DNA of 9,206 nucleotides, taken from Pelobacter sp. UBA6812 (GTDB taxonomy: Bacteria; Desulfobacterota; Desulfuromonadia; Desulfuromonadales; Syntrophotaleaceae). Positions within the stretch are counted from its first letter, which is position 1, and each line of letters opens with the position of its first letter. Shown here one piece after another: positions 1 through 6,156 of this stretch. The notes beneath the pieces were generated by a model. That model did not search any database. It saw only the letters and a list, made by a program, of their open reading frames with translations, and was not told where the DNA came from. Both the position numbers and the translations under genes were made by a program. The stretch spans positions 580 through 9,785 of the forward strand of contig DKEW01000059.1 of the NCBI GenBank assembly GCA_002452265.1. Direction: 5' to 3'.

Positions 1-1669
1 TCTGGAAGGCGATCTCGTCGATCATCTTGATGACCCGGGCAATATCCTGGGTCGACTGGCGGATCTGCGCCATGGCGGTGACCATGTCGTGCATCTGCTG
101 CTGGCCGCTGCCGGCGGCCTGGGCGAGCTGGTCGGTCAGACCGGTGGAGCGTACCGCGCGCTCGGCATTTTCACGGGCCTGACGGGCCGTTTCACCGAGA
201 TTGCCGGTGATATCCTCAAGGGAAGACGCCTGCTGATGCGTGCCATGGGAAAGATCCTGGCTGGCGCGGGCGATTTCCGCGGCACCGGCGGCGACCTGAT
301 CGCCGGCCTGCCGCATGCGTTGGATCAGGCGACCCAGAGCCGTATTGGCTTTTTGCAGCGGCTGCCGGATAGGGCCATGGGCTTCAAAGGTGAAGTCTCC
401 CACCGCAAGCCGATCAAACGCTTCCATGACATCGTCGCGCATGTGATCGGCAAAGGTATCGAGGGCGTTGGCCATCTGCCCCAGCTCATCCTGACGTGTC
501 AAACCGAGGCGACGGTCAAGGCGGCCTTTTTCCAGATCCAGAATCATATCCACGGTCTGATGCAGCGGACGGGTAATGCTGCGGGTAATGCTCCAGCCAG
601 CCAGGGTGGATAACACCACGACCACCAGGGTTATCAGCAGATTGCCCCGCTGCATATTGACAAGCTTGCGGGAAACGCTCTCTTCGCGGGAAAGCAGCAG
701 GGCTGCCGACTCGCCGATCGCCGAAGCATTGGAGTTCGTCAGTTTTTCAAGTTGACCCTGCAGTTGGTCAAGAGCGGCCAGCGCCTGTTCGGAGGCCTGC
801 TTGACCTGCTGGTTGAGCAACCCCACCACTTTGTGCTGTGCCTGCAGGATCTGCCCTTCCACGGCGAGCACCTGGTCCAGATCGACAGACATCGATTTGA
901 CGGTACTCGGAAACTCATCGCGATACAATATCCGCGCCTGTTCCCAGTTGCTTTCCATGGTCAGGCCGGCGAGCTTGTAAGAGGCATCCCACAACCGGCT
1001 ATTGCTCTCGGTGGCCTTGGCCAAGGCCTCGGTCAGCACCGGAAATTCCTCTGCGTATCGCTTGTAAACCGGTCCTGCTTGGAACTCTTCCAGAGGCGTA
1101 TCGGTCAGCTCCTCATACAACAGTTCGCCGATACTGCTTTTGATGAACAGCATGTTGGCGACCTTGAGGGTCCAGTACAGCTGGGTACGTTTGATTTCAT
1201 CAAGGGCTTCGGCCAATCCTTCATGACGCGGCCGCCAGGTGCTGCGAATTTGCTCGTCGACGGCGCGCAGGGCTTCATCAGCCTGCTGCAGGGACTCCAC
1301 AGCCGCCTGCGCTTCGGGCAGGGCCTTGACCATTTCGGCCAGCGTGTCGCCGGCCATCAGTTGTAACAGGGCATCGGAATGATCAGCACTAAATAACTCG
1401 GCCTGGGCCGCGTTATTTAGCACCGCATCGCGCAGTGCGTTCAGGTGCGCCACGAGATCCGCGCGCGTCTCTTTGAGCTGCGCCGCCCAGATCTCCTGCG
1501 CTGTGGGTTCCACCTTCACCAGGGATGAAGCGCGCAAGGCTTCACCAAGATCCTTGTGGGCCAGACTCAGATCCCGCGTCCCCCACCAGGTCATGGCAAA
1601 CATCATCCCGACCAGCACCAGTACGGCAGCGAATCCGCATCCCAGGCGTTTCCCAATGGTTAACTTCAT
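1..1669 (-). CDS. Methyl-accepting chemotaxis protein, C-terminus cut by window edge
   Basis: Transmembrane chemoreceptor that would signal through CheW/CheA. The frame is open from ATG at 1669 to the window edge, giving 556 complete codons. A GGAGGG ribosome site lies 8 bases before the ATG. Residues 10-30 form transmembrane segment 1. Residues about 31-340 are a long, mostly helical periplasmic sensor region, larger than the usual four-helix bundle. Transmembrane segment 2 is about 343-359. A HAMP domain follows (P368, DELG at 394-397), then a HAMP-like stretch at about 412-452. The signalling domain starts near 455 with a methylation-type region (QQASSLE, 479-485). The last visible residues, IDEIAFQ, are those that normally precede the conserved hairpin tip, so the window stops just at the CheA/CheW contact region. 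The ligand is unknown. The gene starts 89 bases after the PAP2 gene and may share its transcript. The family call is firm; the sensor domain class is not. Confidence 0.95.
   Translation of the reverse strand, partial: MKLTIGKRLGCGFAAVLVLVGMMFAMTWWGTRDLSLAHKDLGEALRASSLVKVEPTAQEIWAAQLKETRADLVAHLNALRDAVLNNAAQAELFSADHSDALLQLMAGDTLAEMVKALPEAQAAVESLQQADEALRAVDEQIRSTWRPRHEGLAEALDEIKRTQLYWTLKVANMLFIKSSIGELLYEELTDTPLEEFQAGPVYKRYAEEFPVLTEALAKATESNSRLWDASYKLAGLTMESNWEQARILYRDEFPSTVKSMSVDLDQVLAVEGQILQAQHKVVGLLNQQVKQASEQALAALDQLQGQLEKLTNSNASAIGESAALLLSREESVSRKLVNMQRGNLLITLVVVVLSTLAGWSITRSITRPLHQTVDMILDLEKGRLDRRLGLTRQDELGQMANALDTFADHMRDDVMEAFDRLAVGDFTFEAHGPIRQPLQKANTALGRLIQRMRQAGDQVAAGAAEIARASQDLSHGTHQQASSLEDITGNLGETARQARENAERAVRSTGLTDQLAQAAGSGQQQMHDMVTAMAQIRQSTQDIARVIKMIDEIAFQ
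1389..1420. repeat. Near-perfect 32-bp palindrome inside the chemoreceptor gene
   Basis: CTAAATAAC at 1389-1397 is the exact reverse complement of GTTATTTAG at 1412-1420. Inside these arms, CGGCC (1399-1403) pairs with GGCCG (1406-1410) after one mismatch. The result is a stem of about 14-15 pairs with a very small loop. It codes for part of the first periplasmic helical stretch (residues about 84-94, VLNNAAQAELF). No T-run follows on either strand, so it is not a standard intrinsic terminator. Its role is unknown and it may be chance. Confidence 0.6.
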
Positions 1670-1758
1670 TTGTGATCCCTCCAACTACATAAAAATTAAC
1701 GAAAAAGGCGTGCGCATCATCCATGCTGCGGCGAAGCGACACCATGCATATAAAGTCA

Positions 1759-2328
1759 TCAGATAAACAAAAAATCCCAGCCCCAGGCTACGGTACGTCC
1801 CAGCAAGGTTCCGAGCAGTCCGCCTACCAGTACGTCGGTCGGGTAATGGGCACCCAGGTAAACTCGCGACAGGCCGATCAGCACGGCCGAGGTCAACAGC
1901 AACGGCACCAACGCCGGAACCAGACTCCCCAGGCTGCCGTACATGGCAAACGCGGTCAGCGTATGCCCAGAGGGGAAAGAAAAACGATCCGGAGGCGGTA
2001 GCAGGCAGGACAGATCCGACCAGCTTTCAAAGGGGCGCGGTCGACGGATCATCCGCTTCATGAGGCTGAACAGCCCCACGGCCGCCATGGCCGATACCGC
2101 TGCTGCCGCTACCGCCAAACGCTCCGGATTTCTTCCCAGTAGCAACAGGGTAATCCCGATGGCGCCCCAGAGCGGACCGTCGCCAAGTCGGCTGACGAAC
2201 TTGAAGCTTGCCGTCAGCCAAGGGTAATCCCGCAGCCAGCAAAGGCGGCGCATCAGCCCGGCTTCCACGGGTGTGACATAGTGGGCATAACCGGCGAAAA
2301 ATCTCTTTTGGACGTAGGAATCGGACAT
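1759..2328 (-). CDS. PAP2-family membrane phosphatase
   Basis: Integral membrane phosphatase of 189 residues, the usual size for bacterial single-domain PAP2 proteins. All three signature motifs are present: K91-x6-R98-P99, PSGH at 119-122, and S154-R155 with H161 and D165. H122 and H161 would be the catalytic histidines of the phosphohistidine mechanism. Hydrophobic segments lie at about 53-65, 71-90, 124-150 and 166-189. Known substrates of the family include phosphatidic acid, phosphatidylglycerophosphate, undecaprenyl pyrophosphate and lipid A phosphates; the sequence does not tell which applies. The ATG at 2328 is preceded by a strong AGGAGGGG. The gene stands alone after a 316-base gap and is followed 89 bases later by the chemoreceptor gene. 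Given the lipid-type enzymes upstream, phosphatidic acid to diacylglycerol is a tempting but unproven reaction. Confidence 0.93.
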   Translation of the reverse strand: MSDSYVQKRFFAGYAHYVTPVEAGLMRRLCWLRDYPWLTASFKFVSRLGDGPLWGAIGITLLLLGRNPERLAVAAAAVSAMAAVGLFSLMKRMIRRPRPFESWSDLSCLLPPPDRFSFPSGHTLTAFAMYGSLGSLVPALVPLLLTSAVLIGLSRVYLGAHYPTDVLVGGLLGTLLGRTVAWGWDFLFI

Positions 2329-2644
2329 GACCCCTCCTGTCTGGCAAAAGGTGAAACACCAACAATCCAGTAATTCCGGCGTTGTAAGAAAAGGATATTC
2401 CGCTGAGATTTAATAGCTGTTAGCAACTTGCTAGAGTTGTGTTGAGGGGAGGGAGAATTAAGGAGAGACGACTTCAGAAAGGTTGCCGGCCACTACTGAA
2501 AAGAATAAAGCATCTCACGCCCGTTCGCGTTGCTCACTCAAGCCGCAAAGACGCAAAGCAGGACAAAACCGCTTTTCTTGACGTCTTTGCGGTTTGAGCG
2601 ACTGAAAGGAGCGGGCGTGAGAATGGGTTTGCCTTTGCCGTAGA
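2329..2644. other. Intergenic region between the PAP2 and EAL-CBS-GGDEF genes
   Basis: No coding frame here is credible. The region holds the ribosome site of the PAP2 gene (2332-2339), a 13-bp near-palindrome (TAGCAA-C-TTGCTA, 2421-2433) that could be an operator or chance, and the 108-bp palindromic element at 2514-2621. The part at about 2345-2460 is AT-richer than its surroundings and is the natural place for the PAP2 promoter, but I could not pick convincing -35 and -10 boxes. Confidence 0.6.
2514..2621. repeat. Intergenic palindromic element, 40-bp imperfect inverted arms
   Basis: The arms at 2514-2553 and 2582-2621 are imperfect inverted repeats around a 28-base centre. The outer 10 bases (CTCACGCCCG) and the inner 11 (CCGCAAAGACG) match exactly or nearly so, while the middle of the arms is diverged. 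A competing hairpin exists between AAACCGC (2566-2572) and GCGGTTT (2589-2595). The motif CGCAAAGACGCAAAG at 2544-2558 resembles short intergenic palindromes that I recall from many bacterial genomes, so this is probably one copy of a dispersed family. It begins 23 bases past the EAL gene stop. On the minus strand a T-rich stretch follows, so it may also end or stabilise that transcript. Confidence 0.7.
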
Positions 2645-4444
2645 TCAGGATTGTGCAAGGGAACCATTGGCAGCCATGCTGAAGGTTTCCCGTTCAGACA
2701 AAGCACACTGGCGCCGATCGATGAACAGATGGCTGCCGGCAACCTTTTTGGCCTGCTGTTTCATTTCCACCGCTGCGGTAGAAATCGCGTGGCAAGAGGT
2801 AAACGCTCCCCCAACGGCATACACAGCGCCAATCGACAGACTGACCAGGGGAAAAAACCTGCGGCTTCCATCGCGAGCTTGGCTTCGAATCCCTCCCTGT
2901 TGCAAATCGCAGGGGTCATAAAGAGCCTTGATCTCCTCATCAAAGCGGCGCAACACCCGGCCGCAACGTCGCTGCCAATCGTCGGTACAGAACACCGCCA
3001 GAAAATCATCGCCGCCGATATGCCCGATAAAATCCAGGCGACTGTCGGCTTCTTCCTGCAGCAAACGCGCAAGCAGGCAGATCACCTGATCGCCGCGGCG
3101 ATAGCCGTAGGTATCGTTGAATGGCTTGAAATGATCGAGATCGCAATAACAGGCGGAAAACGGGGTACCATCGGCCAGCAGTTTATCCAGATGCTCGTTG
3201 ATAAGCACATTGCCTGGCAGCAAAGTCAGAGGGTTGGCATGACGGGCATGACTGATCTGAAGGTCGGTGATTTCCCGCAACAGGGACAAAAGAGTGCCGG
3301 TGCCGACATAGCTGCCGTTTTCGGTGATGATGAAATCATCCAGGCAGGTGAACTCACGCGAGCTGGTAATCAGCTGACTGAGTTGCTCCAGGGGCTGATC
3401 TTTTTCGATAACCAGTGGCTGGGCATCCATGAACTTTGCTACCGGCATGCGCCCATAAAGATCGCGACCGTAGCGGCTGCCGAGCATATTCATGAATTGA
3501 TGGCGCGCGATCAGCCCAACCGGGACGTCCCCCACGCCGACTACGGGCAGAGCCTGTACCGAAGGCAGATCAACAAACATGTCGGCCACTTCATGAACCT
3601 GTATTACCGGAGAAACGGACGGCACCCTGCGAATCAGACAGCTGACATTGCGCGTCTTACCGCTGACCATCGGGCGGTCTTTGCCCATGCCCAATGCGGA
3701 CAGGCCGACTTTATCCCCTGCCAAATCGGGGTGTGAAGACGGCCTGGCAAAAAAATACCCTTGCCCGAAAGTGACGCCCAGCTTGGACACCGCGCGGAAT
3801 TCCGCTTCGGTTTCAATCCCCTCGGCTATAGTCTGGCAACCCAGTTCCTTGGAGATTTCCTGCATGGAGCGGATGAATTGCCCCTTGGTCGGGTCAGAAT
3901 CGATGTTTTGGATGAAATGACGGTCGAATTTAACGAAATCGGGGCGCAACTCCGACCACAGGCGCAGTCCGGCATATCCCGCCCCCAGGTCATCAATGGC
4001 TACGGCGAACCCCATGCTGCGATAGTGGGCAATGGCTCGGCGCACCGGTTCAAAATCTTCAATAGGATAATGTTCGGTAAGTTCGATGACGACCTGGTCC
4101 GGCGTAAGACCCAATTCACGCAAAACCCGCCGGGTCATGCCGGAACGGAAGTCGGCCTGCATCAACGTCTCCGGGCAGACGTTGAGAAACAACTTGCCCG
4201 GCAGCTTCCGGGCGGCAAAGTTGGCGATATGCACTTCGCGGCACAACCGGTCCAGCTCCCCCAGCCGCCCAACACGACCGGCGACGGACAGCAAGGCGGT
4301 CGGCGCATGCAGAGGGCTGTCCGACGGACCGCGCATAAGCGCTTCATACCCGATAACGACTCCCGCCTGGAGATCGATGATGGGCTGAAAAAGGGATGTC
4401 AGACGACGGTTATCAAGAATATCCTTCAGAATTTCGGCCAGCAT
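2645..4444 (-). CDS. EAL-CBS-GGDEF cyclic-di-GMP signalling protein
   Basis: Cytoplasmic c-di-GMP enzyme of 599 residues with no membrane segment. The EAL phosphodiesterase domain (about 1-240) keeps the family's key residues: E34 in EALMR, N88, E121, D151-D152, K172, E208 in AEGIET and Q228. A CBS pair spans about 268-392 and would bind a nucleotide regulator. The GGDEF domain (about 404-570) has DLD at 435-437 and the motif GGDDF at 477-481, with Asp for the usual Glu. The product-inhibition RxxD site is not in register (SRLD at 468-471). Phosphodiesterase activity is therefore likely and cyclase activity uncertain. The start is ambiguous. ATG 4444 overlaps the glycosyltransferase gene by 32 bases; GTG 4501 has a better ribosome site (GGAG, 7-base spacing); ATG 4543 would overlap by 131. 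I chose 4444 because the EAL fold begins there and the overlap is smallest. Confidence 0.93.
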   Translation of the reverse strand: MLAEILKDILDNRRLTSLFQPIIDLQAGVVIGYEALMRGPSDSPLHAPTALLSVAGRVGRLGELDRLCREVHIANFAARKLPGKLFLNVCPETLMQADFRSGMTRRVLRELGLTPDQVVIELTEHYPIEDFEPVRRAIAHYRSMGFAVAIDDLGAGYAGLRLWSELRPDFVKFDRHFIQNIDSDPTKGQFIRSMQEISKELGCQTIAEGIETEAEFRAVSKLGVTFGQGYFFARPSSHPDLAGDKVGLSALGMGKDRPMVSGKTRNVSCLIRRVPSVSPVIQVHEVADMFVDLPSVQALPVVGVGDVPVGLIARHQFMNMLGSRYGRDLYGRMPVAKFMDAQPLVIEKDQPLEQLSQLITSSREFTCLDDFIITENGSYVGTGTLLSLLREITDLQISHARHANPLTLLPGNVLINEHLDKLLADGTPFSACYCDLDHFKPFNDTYGYRRGDQVICLLARLLQEEADSRLDFIGHIGGDDFLAVFCTDDWQRRCGRVLRRFDEEIKALYDPCDLQQGGIRSQARDGSRRFFPLVSLSIGAVYAVGGAFTSCHAISTAAVEMKQQAKKVAGSHLFIDRRQCALSERETFSMAANGSLAQS

Positions 4445-5600
4445 ATAGGGGTCGACCTCTTCCACATCGAACACCGGGTGCAATAACTCGATACTGCTCA
4501 CGAACTTGCTCCAGAATATGATCCCAGCACTGCGTTTTGGCATACATACGGGCCGCCTGCCCCATACACTGCCGCTGTTGGGTCATGATGGTTAGGTGGG
4601 CCATGGCCCTTGCCAGGGCTCCAATGGTGCGTTCCTGGATAATCAAGCCGGTTTCCCCGTGGCGCACGATGTCCCGTGGACCGGCGACATCAAAACCGAT
4701 CACCGGCAACCCCGACGCCATAGCTTCCAGCATGACGTTGCCAAAGGTATCGGTCAGCGACGGAAAAACGAAAAAATCACCAGCGGCATAGCAACGCGCC
4801 AGATCTTCACCCCGACGATACCCGGCAAACACCACGCCATCCGGAGCGGCCGCCTGCAAAGAGGTGCACAAGGGTCCGTCCCCGATCAGCAACAGATGAT
4901 CCGGTCCATTGGCGGTCCGGTTTTGCCAGGCATCCATAAGCAGAGGCAGGTTTTTTTCCGCCGCCAGCCGACCGGTATAGACCGCCACCACTTCGTGATC
5001 GCCAATGCCGAGTTCACGGCGTACCGCGAGGTTGCGCCTGGCCGGATCGAACAACCGGGTATCGACTCCCCTGCCCCAGACTTTGACATGTTCAAAACCG
5101 CGCTGCACGAGCAACTCGCGGGTGGTCGACGTGGGACACAGGGTGGCGCGGGTAGCGTTATGAAACCAGCGCAGGTAACGCCAGGCCACGGGTTCGAGCA
5201 ATCCAAGCTTGTATGATGAAAGGTACTGGGGAAAGTTGGTATGATAGGAACTCACCACCGGCAAACCGAGTTGCCGGCAGGCGCGCAATGCCGCCCATCC
5301 CAGCGGACCTTCGGTGGCGATGTGCACCACATCCGGCGAAAAGTTTTGCAATTCCCGCCGCACATGACGCGGGGCGACCATCGGGAGTTGTATCTCCCGG
5401 TAAAACGGCAACTGCCAACCGCGCCAGGAGTGGCGGACCAAGCCAGAGACAGCCTCATATTCCTCCTCGTAATCCGGCACCATAAGCTGGACCTGATCGC
5501 CCTGGCGCAGGCAATGCTCGACCAACCGTCCCAGGGTACGGGACACCCCGTTGATCTGCGGCATATAGGTTTCGGTTACCAGGGTTATACGTAGCGGCAT
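4413..5600 (-). CDS. GT4-family glycosyltransferase (SQD2/MgtA-like)
   Basis: GT-B fold retaining glycosyltransferase of 395 residues. The N-terminal acceptor domain (about 1-180) opens with ITLVTETYMPQINGVSRT, the usual start of the subfamily that includes sulfoquinovosyl-diacylglycerol synthase and mannosyltransferases such as MgtA. The C-terminal nucleotide-sugar domain (about 190-355) has GRLAAEKN with R211 and K216 for the donor phosphates, and D284-x7-E292 (TDTFGNVMLE), an Asp variant of the EX7E motif. Helices at about 134-160 may touch the membrane. The acceptor is probably a lipid (diacylglycerol or phosphatidylinositol-like), but this is inferred from subfamily resemblance. ATG 5600 fits the family N-terminus. 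An in-frame ATG at 5645 lies 2 bases after the stop of the 38-residue gene and would add 15 unconserved residues by reinitiation. The last 20 or so residues extend past the usual domain end into the EAL gene overlap. Confidence 0.93.
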   Translation of the reverse strand: MPLRITLVTETYMPQINGVSRTLGRLVEHCLRQGDQVQLMVPDYEEEYEAVSGLVRHSWRGWQLPFYREIQLPMVAPRHVRRELQNFSPDVVHIATEGPLGWAALRACRQLGLPVVSSYHTNFPQYLSSYKLGLLEPVAWRYLRWFHNATRATLCPTSTTRELLVQRGFEHVKVWGRGVDTRLFDPARRNLAVRRELGIGDHEVVAVYTGRLAAEKNLPLLMDAWQNRTANGPDHLLLIGDGPLCTSLQAAAPDGVVFAGYRRGEDLARCYAAGDFFVFPSLTDTFGNVMLEAMASGLPVIGFDVAGPRDIVRHGETGLIIQERTIGALARAMAHLTIMTQQRQCMGQAARMYAKTQCWDHILEQVREQYRVIAPGVRCGRGRPLYAGRNSEGYS

Positions 5601-5647
5601 GACGGTTTCCAAGGAAGGGGATGGAACGGACGAATTCGGGCGCATGC

Positions 5648-5764
5648 CTATTTATCCGGATACAACTGCTGCAAACGGCGGGCGGTTCTGATCGCCGAAC
5701 GGTAGTTGAATGCCCCGAGCAACCCCAGTCCGACCAGGAACAACATCCCATATAGAAAAGCCAT
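5648..5764 (-). CDS. 38-residue single-span membrane protein
   Basis: Small gene with an excellent ribosome site: AAGGAGG, 4 bases before the ATG. The product begins MAFLYGMLFLVGLGLLGAF, one hydrophobic span at about residues 2-19, and continues with a basic amphipathic tail (NYRSAIRTARRLQQLYPDK, 20-38) that should stay in the cytoplasm by the positive-inside rule. It ends TAG two bases before the upstream ATG of the glycosyltransferase frame, so the two genes are almost certainly co-transcribed and perhaps translationally coupled. I recognise no family. It could be a membrane anchor or regulator for the glycosyltransferase, or a leader whose translation controls it. Reality is supported by the ribosome site, the clear protein architecture and the spacing. 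Confidence 0.75.
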   Translation of the reverse strand: MAFLYGMLFLVGLGLLGAFNYRSAIRTARRLQQLYPDK

Positions 5765-5916
5765 AAAACCTCCTTTTTGGCGCTCTTGCAGGAGCATCCG
5801 AGGTCAGGTTGCCCCGTCCATGTCAGGATTTGGTTGGGATCGGATGTGATTAGGGTAAAAGCCGCACAACCCAATCCGAGATCCATCCAGTTTACGACGA
5901 GCCCGCTAAGACCGTA
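5765..5916. other. Short intergenic gap with an imperfect hairpin
   Basis: This 152-base gap separates the 79-residue and 38-residue genes. GGATTTGGTTGGG (5826-5838) and CACAACCCAATCC (5865-5877) can pair at 11 of 13 positions around a 26-base loop. There is no T-run after it on the minus strand. It could be a weak processing or attenuation structure. A separate promoter for the 38-residue/glycosyltransferase/EAL run could sit here, but I see no clear boxes. Confidence 0.35.
5769..5775 (-). promoter_or_regulatory. Strong ribosome binding site of the 38-residue gene
   Basis: AAGGAGG on the minus strand, followed by TTTT and ATG. It is the best Shine-Dalgarno match in the window and the main evidence that the short frame is translated. 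Confidence 0.8.
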
Positions 5917-6156
5917 TCAACACCAGTCGGCATCCACCGCAGCCCTAAAACCTGCTCTTCCCTGACGCGTACGATTTGGATGCATGCGCCTTTGCAGGGA
6001 TGCGGCCTGCCGTTCAAGCCGTCGCAGCTTACGCCGCAACCGCAGCAATTTACCTTCGCTGCGCCAGGCTTGCCATAGCCGCGCAAGGTTACGCCATCCA
6101 TCCCCCAGCCACTGCCTCACATTCAGCATCGCCACCATGGAAATGAGATTCATCAT
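5917..6156 (-). CDS. 79-residue basic helical protein, unknown function
   Basis: The ATG at 6156 overlaps the stop of the acyltransferase gene as ATGA, a classic coupling arrangement, and GGGAGG lies about 10 bases upstream inside that gene. The protein has an amphipathic, tryptophan-containing N-terminal half (residues 1-33) without a clear membrane span. A strongly basic helix follows at about 36-60 (KLLRLRRKLRRLERQAASLQ) with coiled-coil spacing, and then an arginine-rich tail. I recognise no family. The N-terminal half could lie on a membrane surface and the basic helix could bind phospholipid head groups or RNA; neither is shown. A GTG six bases upstream is an alternative start. Another frame over the same bases (6101-5892) looks less protein-like. 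Confidence 0.6.
   Translation of the reverse strand: MMNLISMVAMLNVRQWLGDGWRNLARLWQAWRSEGKLLRLRRKLRRLERQAASLQRRMHPNRTRQGRAGFRAAVDADWC

Noticed and set aside
752..1366. Plus-strand open frame of 204 codons, with another at 89-613
   Set aside because: Both are antisense to the chemoreceptor gene, which is continuous on the minus strand with clear HAMP and signalling domains.
1670..1758. Separate promoter or terminator between the PAP2 and chemoreceptor genes
   Set aside because: I found no hairpin with a T-run and no pair of -35/-10 boxes with proper spacing. The flagellar sigma-28 pattern is also absent.
2651..3736. Long plus-strand open frame (361 codons)
   Set aside because: It lies opposite the EAL-CBS-GGDEF gene, whose domains are unmistakable. 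The plus frame shows no family motif and is a by-product of GC-rich codon use.
3761..4486. Plus-strand open frame of 241 codons
   Set aside because: Antisense to the EAL domain, where catalytic motifs are read on the minus strand.
5892..6101. Alternative 69-codon minus frame overlapping the 79-residue gene
   Set aside because: It has no ribosome site, an unusual cysteine-rich composition, and starts inside the frame that is coupled by ATGA to the acyltransferase gene.
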